Source of the DNA: Ignelater luminosus
Taxonomy: Eukaryota; Arthropoda; Insecta; Coleoptera; Elateridae
Assembly (NCBI GenBank): GCA_011009095.1
Contig: VTPC01000503.1
Coordinates: 233,400-297,399, forward strand
Direction: 5' to 3'
Length of the DNA stretch: 64,000 nucleotides
Shown: one piece after another, positions 24,044 to 36,491 of the stretch
Layout of the letters: every line of letters begins with the position of its first letter
How positions within the stretch are numbered: the stretch's first letter is position 1
The notes under the pieces: generated by a model
What the model saw: only the letters and a program-made list of their open reading frames with translations
Databases searched by the model: none
Told to the model about the DNA's origin: nothing
Translations under genes and position numbers: made by a program

Positions 24044-26440
24044 TATGATACGGTGAATATTGAAAAGCACCCTACTATGGTAATCTTGCACGCTTTACTC
24101 TGTTATCTATCACACTTTACTCCCGCTCGACTTTCCTCCTATATAAGTGTTAAGGGTGCGATTCAGGCTTTTTCTTGTCTAGTGCAGCTTCTTTTAAAAA
24201 TCTTCAGTGGATTTCGTCTAATGTTGAATGTCAAATAATTTGTTTAAAATCAACAAAAGTTGGTTAAAGCATTTTATATTGTTTTTTGAACGTTCTTTGC
24301 CTTTCTCTTAGCTTCTAAATACATTATTGTGCCCCTACATAGATCTTAAACGTTTTAAGTGGATTCGTTACAGATGACTACCCGTCTACAGTTTGATTTG
24401 CAAGTGTTGGAGCTGAATCATAATACGAAATTAAAGAAAGTTTGACGATTGATGCATGTTGAAGCGTGTCCTTTTGAAGTTTTTCTGAGAGCGTTTGAAT
24501 CCCTGTCATGGTGGGCCTAAAGAATAGAAATATCTTCTTGTACAGCTTTATTTGCTCTTTCCTCTTACTGTATGTCTTTAGACTTGTGGAACTGAAGAGT
24601 CACTAAATCAAGAGGAGCTAAAACATTTCTTTGCTGCTTACATTACCTATAGAATCTTGAGAAACATATGCAGGCATATCTTTACTACTTTGCTGAATAT
24701 TTTTAACTTGGAAAGTCTGTTCAGTTTTTTATAGCCCTGGCGGGCATGAGTGTTTTAGGTGATTTTTTGAAGCTTTAGACCACCATCTCTTAAACTTCTG
24801 AGTGTTGTAAAGCACTTTGAATATTTTTTTCGCTTTGCTCAAAGATTTATATGTTTTATCCTGAACAAATGTATTGATGTACAAAAAGCAATTTTACTCG
24901 AAAATGTGGTATCTTGGGATAAAAGGATTTTTTTCTAATAACGTTACATATTTTTTTCGGCTTCGAAGAAGTCTGCTGCAGTTGTGGGGAATTTTCCTCT
25001 TTCGCCATAGGATCAGACTCGTACCCAGAAGTTCAATAAGACAAAGATTGTTATTGTAAGCTAATCTGAATGCGTTTGTTTTTAATTTTGTGACATTGTA
25101 GATTCTCCAAAATTTGTCCAGAGCAGGCTTAGCCCGCTTTCGCCCTCCCTCCTCCGTTTGGTACAGATTGTAAGTAATGTTGGTGGAGATCGGATGACTT
25201 CATTCCAGGTGCTGGTATAACATGAATGTGAAGGTGCTGTTAGTGGTTATTTTCATTAAAATATCTCTATAGGAACACTAATGGTTGTTGTAAAGTCGGT
25301 AGATGTAGCGCAGGTTCTAGATAGTGGGTGGAACGATGACGTTGTGCGAGATAGCAAAATGGTTCTTTACTGAACCCCACCAATGCACTGTGATGGAAAT
25401 CAAGGTGGCGGACAGACTTCTGAGAGTGCAGTAGAGCACGAGAAGTGTAAAACCCGAAAATAGTCGACTTGCTTCTCAATAAATAGACGTCCGTCGGCCA
25501 TGAGGCAAGAATGATATTGCAGCCGGTTGCCTGCGGCTCTGAACACGAAGTGAATCCGGACTGTGTTGGGGTATGGGTGACCTTGAATAAAGATATTCAT
25601 TATAAGAGTTTGTAAAGTAAAAATGCCAACAAATGACCTTAGGTTGATAATAACTGACCGCTTTAAGATAGTAGAAAAACAATAAATCGGAATTCAGGGG
25701 TGTCGGTAGGAGTTTGGCCGCCCGTGCCATGAGACTTTTAAGTGCGCCACTCATTGCGGTGAGAGCAGTTCATTTCCGAACGCCCATAAGTTCCCAGACA
25801 AGAAACCCCAAAATTTGGGCACTCGTGTGCACACTATGAACACACGTATGCCTACTATTTGATGTAGTTTCTGTAACGTGGCTGACTAATACGAAATAGT
25901 AGGTACTTTATGATAAACGTCACAAAAGCTTTCAGTAGCAGTAAGGTGTTTATAAGAGAATTGAAAATACTGCCCACTGAAAAGGCAGAAATGTTGCGTA
26001 GAGCACTCTGAGATCTTTAGTTGATGGGCTAAGTAGAATTAATACCGTGGAATGTTTGAATGGGCATATTTTGTCTGATCTTAGTTATTATTTATTTATT
26101 GATTTTTAAATCAAATTTTAACTGGTCCTGCTCGCTGAGGTACAAATAAGAATCATTAATGGTTTAACAATGGATGCCATTTCTTGCTGCAGTATTAATA
26201 TTCGTAACGTGAATCGTATAGTCAAATCTTGTATGGAATTGATTTCTACGAACGGCCACCCGTTCTCCATTTGTTGTCTGTAAAAAACCAACTAACGACC
26301 GATATGTAGAAGTAGGCGATTACACATGCTTAAATGCAAATAAGAACATACATAGGACGATGTTTGATGCTGTAGAAGTATAAGAGCTACTTATTATGTT
26401 AAGCTCGACTAAGCTTCGTTAATTCTATTAGTTAAGTTAC
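24044..26440. other. No gene recognised; a less AT-rich patch near 25.1-25.9 kb
   Basis: 24.0-25.1 kb is AT-rich with no recognisable exon. From about 25110 to 25870 the base composition shifts (gcccgctttcgccctccctcctcc, cgtccgtcggccatgag, ggcggacagac) and overlapping - strand ORFs occur at 25267-25754. These proteins match nothing I know. The patch could be an old retroposon fragment or a noncoding exon. Confidence 0.35.
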
Positions 26441-26442
26441 TA

Positions 26443-27231
26443 CAGATGGCCCAACGAAACAAACTTAACTCTCAAGAAAATAATTAAATAAGTTTTTGAA
26501 AAAATGAAAAAACATGTCGATTTGTATTGGGAGGGGGGCATTTTTTGACGTGCAATTAATGGGAGGGCGTCAGCCCCACAAGAATTTCTAATGGGAAGGA
26601 GGTTCAAGTGGTACATCATTAGAAATGTCTTTCAATTCTTCATATTGCCCCGTTTGAATCTTTAAATTCGATCGCTTCCTTTAGAAGATACAGGGTGTGT
26701 ATCTAAAACATAAAAGGCTTCATGATCTTTAAATTTTTACAATTGGCATTAATTGTTCTCATTGAACATTATTTCCGAAGAAAAGTGTAATTATTTCAAC
26801 CCTTTCTGCAATCGAGTAACCCATAATGTAAGTTTTTCTTAATTTACAACAACAAATACTAGAAAATTCACTTGCTGCCTACACTGGGAAAATAAAAAAG
26901 AAACATGACAGACTTGTCTAGAATTGATACAAGATTGTCAAATTAAATGAAAACAAACGTCAAATGTAAAAATCTGAAGATCATGAAGCCTTCTGTGTTT
27001 TAGATTTCACACCCTGTATCTTCCAAACAAATCTACCGAATTTAAAAATTCAAAAGGAGCAATATGAATAATCGAAAGACGCCCCCTCCCCCAGGGGCTT
27101 AAAGTTTAGGGTTCGAATTGTATGTCAAAAAAATGTCCTCCTCCTTATACTAATCGATGTGTTTCTGCGTTTTTTCGGAAAATTATTTTCGTGAATTATT
27201 CAGTCTGTTTCGTTTTCGTTGGGCCACCCTG
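26443..27231. mobile_element. Foldback element with ~300-bp arms
   Basis: The left arm begins cagatggcccaacgaaac and the right arm, reverse complemented, begins cagggtggcccaacgaaaa. The mirrored order continues with gaaaataatt, cattttttgac, ggaagatacagggtgtg and aaggcttcatgatctt, ending near 26750 and 26960. TA flanks both ends (26441-26442 and 27232-27233). 789 bp in total, with no recognisable ORF. The copy of acagggtgtg inside each arm (about 26690 and 27015) suggests that one TA-type element lies within another. Confidence 0.85.
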
Positions 27232-27233
27232 TA

Positions 27234-29844
27234 AAGGGAAAACTTAAGCAAAAGCTGCGATTTTGTCTTCCGTTGCTTTACTGGTCTTATTATAGTTTAT
27301 TTCTGTTGTCTAAACTACATATGTGTTTAAAAAACAATAAAAATTGAATTTGGATTGTGACGAAATAATATTGCAGTGATACATCAGAGCTAACTGTTTT
27401 ACAATTTTACCTTTACTATAAAAGTTCAAATAAGTTTACCTTTTAAACTACACAGATAAAAAATGATTTGTTTTTATTATTATATAATGGGAATTTCATC
27501 GCTAAAAATAATAATAATTTATGATAACATAATAGTTATTTTCTTCTCTTCAGGAAAAGGATATAAAAATATTAGTAATCTATACGTTCAAAAATGAAAG
27601 AATTGCGACCTTCACGACCTTAAACTATAAGTTAAGGTCAATAATCTTACCGTGCTATTAGAGCCACTTACATAACAGACAACTTTCAGCCGAATTTTTG
27701 TCTAATTGCAATTTATAGCTATCATGCTATCATTCAATTTGTCTATAATATCCCGTTTCTAGTTCACACCTTATATTAGTTGATAGTGACATGAACTGTT
27801 TAAATTTATGCATGAAAACACATTTTATAATTAAAGAAATTGAACATTTATGAAATATTTTTTTATATAGTTATTTAGAAAAAAATTATTATATTTCAAT
27901 GCTACATACATGACAACACAGAACGATTTCAATTTTGATTAATTTCAACTGGTTTCAAGTGAAATTAATCATTTTACTATTACAGAAAATCCGGCGGCAA
28001 GATTGTGCAAGGTACATTATGCGGTATAGTATGTTGAGAGAATCAAGTTTAAATCTTTATGAATATGGCAGTAAAGTAGTCATTGATTTCCTCATAATGT
28101 AATTATTTATATTTTATTTGTTTTATAAGTGACGTTTGAATTAATCTTATATTTAATAACTATTTTATGGAGTGGACACAATCAATATGCAAGGTTAATA
28201 TTTACTATGTATACTTTTCACATTTACCACTAACGAATGATATACAACTTTCAGCACATTGCCATTGTTTTAATCTGAAGAATGCAGGAAATATTCTTTC
28301 TTTGGAAATTAAGTTGTATTTCTTATCTGCAATTTATGAATGTTATTGCCTTCAAAGATTATCTTGTTACTTGTTTGCCACTGTTTATTTGTGTAAGAAA
28401 AGTTGATTTTTTAGAGAAAATAAGGTAACAAATGAAATCGGCCTGTCAGTCTTTTCTGTAGGTGATAGGATCCTATATTGGTATTAAGACAAACTAAATA
28501 TAAATTTACTTCTTTATTGTTTAAGTAAACTGGTTATAAAAGTACTAATTGACTTGTTAGCAATACATTAATACTACTTACTTGATGATTTGAACATTAC
28601 TTAGAAATTCTTTAAAAAGCACCAACGCAAAGTTTGCTAAGTTGGTAAGTAGCACATTTTACTTTTACTTTTTTATTTCAACCGACTTTTATTGTTTTTC
28701 TTTTAAATCTTATTATTTCTTGGGAATTGTTTTATAATTTATGAAAAAAATGTGACCATTGCGAACATAAATGTGAAGCTTTTCTTCTTTAGACTTGAAT
28801 ACTATTGATAGCTATTTTTTTTTAATATGGCTACGATGTGGTTTTCCAGTGAGAACTTGTACAGCTTCCAAAACAGAACATTTGTTGTGTATTGCTTGCT
28901 ATATTGAGCTTCAAGTACATCAAGAATTTATCTAGCTCTTATCTCTTTTAATACAATCAACAATTGTAGTGTGTAATACGCTAGAATATTCTCGTAATGT
29001 GTAAAAAACATTTTGCTGCCTAAAAAAGACTTTTTGAACTGCTTGCACCAGATCAACACCATTGGCGGTCATAGCTGAGTTGCGAGTTTTGCCAAAATGG
29101 TTCCAAGGTAGATTTTAAGAGAAATTACGAAAAGTGTTTTTTCTTAGATTATGCAATAGTCTGCCCCAGAAATGAACACGACAGCTTTGATCCAGAATAA
29201 AACACAAGAGTATATTTTGAAGAAGTTAGTTAATAGAAGTAGTAAATGTGGCATAAACCAGAAACATGATAATATCGAAAATTCTTTACTGCTAAATAAA
29301 CTCATTTTTGCTGTAACACTATCCATTAGATTTTTCCAGCAGTAGCTTTTTTAGATGCAGTTTCCTAAATTATTAATGCATTTAGCCTGTTTACTTTCCT
29401 TTCTGAAAATCATTTTGACTGACACCCAGTATTACTCAATAGGTTTCAGTTATGAGACATTTGGAGGCTTACATGTTTTTCCTACAATAATTACTTTATT
29501 TACACGAAACCATTGTAATTTCTTTTTCGCGTCGAGCTATGGTCAAAGTACAATAGGCTGATTATATTGTTGTACGAAAGGACACAAACGTTTCCTTAAA
29601 AATTCGTTGCAGAAATATTTGTATTTACCTATTTTTTGTAAAAACAAAGATGTAATTTCTGCCCCCATCTCGGTATATTGCCTGCCATACTAATTGATGC
29701 TAACACTTTGTTTCCAGATTTCCCAATATAATCAGACTTTTTCGAATCCATAACGACAGTTTTCTTAAAAGTGCTTTGGTTTGAAGAAAGTCTACAATTC
29801 TTTTATTCATTTACCTAGTCTTCTACTCTTTTGGACTAACCGCA
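27234..29844. other. AT-rich DNA, no gene seen
   Basis: No recognisable exon, RNA gene or element boundary. ORFs at 28167-28406, 29144-29326 and 29355-29561 look like chance. Confidence 0.45.
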
Positions 29845-30098
29845 TTGAGTTTTCGAAGTTTTTCAACGAACTCCAAAGGAGTCGTTACTGAATTTGCGAA
29901 GTTGTCTGTCTGTCCGAATTTTTTGTCAAATTTTGAAATTTTGACTTCAGATCTTAATTCTACATCAAAAACTAAAGATTACATGGTATCTTTCGTTTTT
30001 TGATAACTCTTCGGGAACATGGTCAAAATGGCCGCCAAAAATTGAAGAAAGTGACAAAACAGGAGTTCGTTATGCTTTGCATTCTCAGATGTTTTTAA
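29845..30098. repeat. Interspersed repeat, inverted copy at 37.7-38.0 kb
   Basis: About 250 bp (ctccaaaggagtcgttactg, gacttcagatct, catggtcaaaatggc, tatgctttgcattct) recurs in reverse complement at 37722-37960. No protein is evident. The 37.7-kb copy sits in a tandem array that this copy does not show. Confidence 0.7.
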
Positions 30099-31289
30099 CT
30101 AAAATGGCAGAATTTTATTGTGCTACTCCTGAAGTTTTGGTGAAATTTGAACAAATGTTTCCGTACTAGTTATGTTGGAACACTGCAGGATCTTTGGAGG
30201 AGATTCTTGAAATCTTGGGAATTTTTTTAATTTGAATCAAGATTTAATAAATGGCAAAATAATCATCTAACTAAACTTAGGCATGTTCTGGCATAATCCC
30301 AGAGTCATTATCCAGAATTGTGATTGGATGCTACCTTCTCGGTTGAGGCATCCAGGCAGAGACTTCACTAGAGGAAAGTGACATTTCTCCATAATCTCGT
30401 CAGACTTTTGACAGGAAAAACTACAAAAGTCGAGTCTACAAGACGATTTGTGTCCTCTAAGGTCCTCCGTATTTCTCTACTGCATTTTTATTTTTTGAAT
30501 ATAATAGACCGAGACGGTTTTAGATCCGAATTAAAGAATCTTGAATTCTTACGAACTGCAAGCCAGTTTGAGACTGGCCAAAAACCTAAAACGTTCTCGG
30601 CTTGGTAATAATTGATGAGATATATCACAGTTGCTCTGCACCAGAAGACATTGGATATTTAATTTAGTCAATCTCTCAGAACTCTTGATTACCGTTACAT
30701 CTTATCTTTTCAGTTCTAATAGATGTGTTCAGACTAATTCGATATATTGTGGCATGGATTTCGAGCAAACCAAGAATTTCATATTTTAAATTGTTAGGTC
30801 TTTCAATGGACTTACTTTTCGAGCGACGATGTCGATACGGAAGCATCTGTAAATGCTATTGGAGATCAAATCATATTCTACTGTAAGTTGGAGCTGCCAT
30901 TATTTCCAGTTTTATAAATACGAGAAAAGGCAAAGACTTATTAATATTGGCATGCCTTTCTTTGACTCAATACACTCGTTCAGTTGTAATGTTATTTTAA
31001 AACTTATCCGGCCTTTGTTTTAAATTCTGTTTAGATATTTTCATCTTGTAAGAATTAATTATTTCATTTCGTATACATTCATTTATCAAATTGCTTATTT
31101 TGCTAAAAAAATATTTCTTTTCAAGGTTCGTCGAGCTTTAGTTACCATAAATACATGCTTTTACAGTCAAAAAGTGTCGAATTTCCGACACCAGGCCTGC
31201 CTTGTTTCCATGAGATTTTTATTTTATGAGGACGGTTGCGGACGTCCGACCACATATTACAAAGTACCAACGTGCTGTCGGAATTTTCC
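30099..31289. other. AT-rich DNA, no gene recognised
   Basis: The ORF at 30378-30608 and the surrounding + frames contain loosely protein-like strings but nothing I can assign. The segment may be an extension of the repeat at 29845-30098. Confidence 0.35.
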
Positions 31290-31620
31290 GCTCATCATAT
31301 AGCTGTTCACGTATTCGTTTGTTTCCTAGGGTGAAGTAGACTCTACTTAGCCCTTTGGGCCACGTTCATTCCGACCGGCGCGCTGGGTGAACTGCAAAAG
31401 AAAGCAATTCTGTTGCGAGCTTTCTAAGTGCAAAGTTGCAAGTTCCTTTTTCTTGAAGAGTTTGTGTTTAGTGGAAATTTAATCGAAGGTGGCTTCGTGA
31501 ATTTCATAAACGTTCTTTCGAGACGGATCAGAGACATTTCGAACTTGCAGACATCCAGACACAGCCTGTAAATTTAGTTTTTGGGAGAGCAGTCTAATTG
31601 CAGAACTTAGACCGGAGTCC
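31290..31620 (+). promoter_or_regulatory. Candidate CpG-richer promoter or noncoding first exon
   Basis: A local patch with more G+C and CpG than its surroundings (cattccgaccggcgcgctggg at about 31369-31389, tcttgttgcgagctttc, gtttctttcgagacggatc). A possible splice donor follows at about 31568 (cagcctg then gtaaat). No long ORF. It looks like the 5' end of an insect gene transcribed to the right, but no transcript evidence is available and the call is inference. Confidence 0.25.
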
Positions 31621-34600
31621 CTGGGATCGCAAATCATCTGATTTTTCTTTGGACTCACTCGAAATATATTTATTCAGTAAAATATCTTGTGAGAAAGTGC
31701 CCCTCTGTACTGCTGTTGTAAAGAAAGAACTATTTCGTTAAATAATTTCGTATCATCTCTTATACACCTGAACACCGCAATGGACACTGTGTTGTCATTA
31801 AAAATAAGTTCTTTTAAGAACAATCTTGAGAACGTTCTAATTTAATTAATGCAGACGTGCTTACAAGTGTTTGTGTTATAAATTCGATGGGAAGCGACCA
31901 AGCTTCGATCGCTTAAAACGAACCATCTGGCCAATATCAATTATTACTCTGAGAAATTTCTTTATTACGTTATTATTTGCGGTTAAGATTCTGTTAATGT
32001 TTAACGATTAACCTATAAGTTTTGAAAGAATCCCCAAAATCTAAGTGGAAGAATATACTAATTAGTTTTTGTAAAACGAACGTTCGAAGGTAGAATTAAG
32101 TTTTAATTGTTTGCCTTTTTTATGTTAAACTAAAAGCATTAACTGATTTGCGGTTGTTTATGAGTAAAGAAAATCAAATCATAAACATCTACTTTGAAGA
32201 TTTATAGTTTTGCAAAAGAATCTGTTGACAAAGTTATAAATCTCAGTTTTCTTATAACGTATTTTATTTGTTAGTTGAGTAAATATTTAATCTTCTCATA
32301 TTTAGTTTGATTCTTCCCCTTTTGTGTGGAATAATAATATTTTAGTCATTCATATATATTTTGATGTTTTTTTTGTTGTTTACTTTTCTTTTCATTATTG
32401 ATTTAATAAATTAAGGTAAAGTTTCTTTTGTGCTTTATTGAAGTATACCTTTAAGGGCTTTTATTTGTGTATTTCTGTTGATTTTTTTTTAAACAGTGTA
32501 AACCATTGGTTGGATCCTTATTAGAAGAGTTGATATAAATAAATTACTGTACTTGAGATTCACAATTTTAATTTGGAATATCCATGCTTATGAGTGGCCA
32601 GCAGGTTCCAGATTGTTGTATATGTTTAATATTTGTTTGGTAAGTGGTACGTTAAACAGTAAATTTTGAGTATTTTGATACATAAAATGTCTACTGTGAA
32701 TAACGCAGGTGAGCCCACATACAGGGTGTTAGACTACGAGAAGCTGCGTGGGTTGACTTATAGTTTCCTTTTGATTTTCAGCTTCTGGCGCCCTTAATTG
32801 TTATCATCTATAAGACATATTTATAGTTGCTGTGAGTGTGAAATTTTATCGTTTTGTTTAAGGCAAGTCTAGTTTGAACCACGCCCATCTTCGGTTTGGA
32901 GCTACGGAATTGAACATCTTCTACTATCCGTAACGGGCATTAGACCTCTTTTTCGGGTTTTTCCCGTTACATAGTTCTAACCTTTGTTTAACGTTTGGAG
33001 AAAGTTGGTATATTAAAACGAATGATTCAAGAAAATGACGTCAGCGATTGCCAAACGGGCTATAAAATCTGTTTTCTCCATGATCTGTATATCTATACTA
33101 CATACTAAAAGCAGCAGAGAAAGTTATCGAAATCTACAAGGATCATTCTAATTGCGACGGAGAATATCCACTTTTACTACCTGGAGATCAGTCATCGTGA
33201 CGATTAATTAGTTATATCATCTTTGTACTAACCCATAGTTCTTCCGTTCCCATCAGAAGAGTCTTACCTCCAACATTGATTGCCATATTCTTCCAGTATG
33301 CTCTGTCAAGTTCTAAGAACCCCCCTCTAAGTGTAAACTAAACGATGAGTTTTCTTCTGCGAGTCAACAATGATATAGTGCCATCTTGTAAGGCGTTTTA
33401 TCAAGAATGAAGCTAGATGTAACTAAATTTAAATGATACTAACCCACTATCATCTAGCAATCAGCAGATTTATTGAATTACTCCGAATGGAAAGTTAAAT
33501 TTTGTTTTGCCGAACTGCTCTCAAATTTCTTCTAGCGAATAGATTGAGGTTACTAACAGGTTTCAATGGCTGAATAGAAAATAAAGTGAAGAAACATCGG
33601 ATGGAATTTGTCTACAATTCTGCATTGATAATAATTTAGCAGACGTTGAAAAGTATAAGAAAATAATCGAATTAGTATCTGAACAAATTATCAATACAGG
33701 AGAAGCGTCATTGAAAGTACCTCAGAATATTATCTTGTATCATTGACACTGTAAAAATAGCACAGTTCAGTTATTTCATGTAAATTTAGGTATACTGAAG
33801 TTTATTATGAACAATAATAAATAGCAGTGTGTTAAATTGTTTGTTGTCAACAGATGGCGTTGATTTGGTGTCTTAATCAGTTGGTTTGTTATTTCAAGTG
33901 GAAACAATAAGAAATTGTCCTAATTTACAACAGTTAACCAAACCACTACGATTCTAAATGGTAGTATCAGAATAATGTGAAGTTATGTTAACTGTTTATA
34001 CTGAACATACTATACTGAAACAGTCCTGTATGAAGAACAAACCACAGGTGTTGAGTCTGTTGATTTCATACCTTTCTTCCTTATTATTATTTTATTTCTG
34101 ATTACGGTATTAGACGACTGGTAAAACAGGTGTATGATTACGCTCGTCTGATACAAATATGCATTCAGTGTCGATGTTATCTTCCACTATGTGAGTAGTC
34201 CTTGAAACAAGATTTTACCGGAATCGAAAATTTATTCGTTATAATGTTTGTTACAACAGGACTTTGCAGTGATTGCGTCTTTAATTTTGAAAAATTATCC
34301 TAGACCTACCGTGATTGAAATATTGCACACATAAAAAAATGAATTACCAATCTTGTTAATTACTGCTGTTTCTAACGTTGAGATTTGTTTCACGGAACCT
34401 CCCAACTAAAGGTCATAAACGTATCATCATTAACTAATAATTACTGAAAAATTTTAATTTTTTGTTACCAGTGCAAAAGAGGAGGAAGATAGAGCAATAA
34501 ATTTACTTTTTACTGCAGATTATTTAAGCATGATAGCATGAAGATATTTGTAGAATTTAGTATTTGATATTTGCAACTATAATTGCAAGGTAATAATGTA

Positions 34601-35751
34601 AAATATATTAATAATGTTTAACTGTCCAGAACTGACTTTTCCGTGTTTTGGATTATGTGGATACATATGAGAAACTCGAGCAATGTGGAATGTTAGCAGT
34701 GAATGCATTTCTTTTTATCATTACTGGTAATAAATACGGTTTCCATCAAGGATGGATTCTGAAATATTCTGTATTTAATTAACAACAAAAGATGATTTTA
34801 AATCTGCATGCGGATTTCCATTAACGTATAATAAAATATTCATTGAATCATAAAAATATACTTTATGGCCTATTTACTTATATGGAAAAATTATAATTAG
34901 TTGTTCTCTACGAAAATTTTTATAAAACGAATTATGACCAGTATAATTCAAGGATGCTGTACTATAATCGGTAGATAATAAATAAATCGTTTACTCATCT
35001 GCCATATCTATAAAAATTTAGAATGTATTTAATAAAGATTTTTTCTCCGGTTTTTATCTTCAAGGTAAAAGAAAAAATAAGAGAAAAAAAATTTTAAAAA
35101 TTAAACTACCACTTTGGAAGCGGATCTAAAGCCGTAGTGAATGCAAAAATGGCCGATGGAAAAAATTCAACACGTGTTCGTATTTAAATAGTCTACTAGC
35201 GTAATTACAAACTGTGGATATTGCATGACCTTAATGAGCACATTTTTTTCACTCTCACGTTTCCCGTGAATAAGATTATTGTAGAAACCTACGTGAAATA
35301 ATGCTAATCTTGTGGATAATTAAATGATTTCCACGTGAAATGTTAAGTTGTGGAAATGTTACTATTGTTAAACATTCAAATTAGCAGTTAGGGACTTTTA
35401 CATGTTTAAATGTACACTTTGATTCTGAAATCACGGATTTGTTACAGATAGAGCAGAAGGTGAAACTGAAGTAAACAAATCAAATAAAAGCCTTTAGGCA
35501 ATTATGAAAATTATTATTTTCTCTAGCAATAGAGTCTTTAATGACTTTAAATTGTGTAAATTATGGTCAATTATAATAATCGTAGATGGCAAAAATTCTA
35601 TTTCGGATATTCTTATAATTACAGAAGGTGTGTTTAGGTGAGAAGATTTAGAAATATATCAAGAATTTATTATTTTTTTCATATACCTATATTTTAAGAG
35701 GAAGAATGCAAATAATGCTTACAAAAACCATATTTAATAAGGTATGATCTA
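31621..35751. other. AT-rich DNA with one protein-like relic
   Basis: Mostly featureless. At about 33490-33745 one + frame, with stops, reads NGKLNFVLPNCSQISSSE, then TNRFQWLNRK, then GICLQFCIDNNLADVEKY and KKIIELVSEQIINTG. Its composition is that of a decayed coding sequence, but I cannot assign a family. A single cagggtgttag motif (about 32721) resembles a MITE end with no partner found. Confidence 0.35.
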
Positions 35752-36030
35752 CAGTGTGTCCAAAATTCGAGGCTTACCACTGCGATCTTGGAAACCGTAA
35801 GAAATACGAAATCGATTAAATTGGAAAAAAGTTGCCTATTTTGGTGACCATTTTACTGATGTTTTTGTGTTTTCAAAAAAGTTCACGGCTTACTAGATAT
35901 TCGCTAAAAACAAAATTGTCCGATTTTCTTTAAAGTGGAATATCTCAAGAACGTGGAAAGATAGAAAAAAAGACAGAACGGAAGTTTTAGAGAATTGACT
36001 CTCAAACACAATAGTCATTTTCGCGATCGT
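35752..36030. repeat. Half copy of the 766-1670 foldback family
   Basis: Starts cagtgtgtccaaaattcg after a TA and continues with cttggaaaccgtaagaaatacga, atcgattaaattgga, ttcacggcttactaga, tatctcaagaacgtgg and ttagagaattgactc. This follows the order seen from the right end of the 766-1670 element inwards (reverse complement of 1390-1670). No opposing arm was found, so it is a solo or truncated copy. Confidence 0.7.
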
Positions 36031-36164
36031 CTTTGTGCGTTTTTGTGTGTACCTACTGAATTACTCGTTTTCAAACTTATTAAACTTAGCAATATTTTCC
36101 ACGTTCTGTGAAATTCACTAAATATTGTCGTCATGCTTGAATGGAAACTGACCTTTCAATTATA

Positions 36165-36357
36165 CAGAGTGTCTCTGAAAACAAATAATAAACGTTGACA
36201 GTATATTTCGGAAACAAAATTAACAGTCGATTTGAAAAAAAGTTTCTGTTGCATTCTTCCCGTAGAATGCGCCATTTTCTAGTAAAATTGGATTTTTTAA
36301 AGTCTCTCAAATTCAACGGTTAAAGTTTATTTAAAAACAAGAAATATTGACACCCTG
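36165..36357. mobile_element. Short MITE
   Basis: The left end cagagtgtctctgaaaac follows TA (36163-36164). The right end, reverse complemented, reads cagggtgtcaatatttc and is flanked by ca, a likely decayed TA. 193 bp. The TIR match is moderate. Confidence 0.55.
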
Positions 36358-36491
36358 CATCACAAAAACTGTACACTCGAAAGAAAAAGGTTGTAAAGTA
36401 AAGTACTATAAGCCGTTGAATTGAGAGATCTTCTAAACCCTTCTCTTCGAAGAACTTTTGGTCTATCTGCTATCACAGTCATAGGTGTCCA

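Noticed and set aside
28167-28406. WTQS string that might be the nudC WTQTL exon
   Set aside because: The residues around it do not follow the family (ICKVNIYY) and no donor follows in the right phase.
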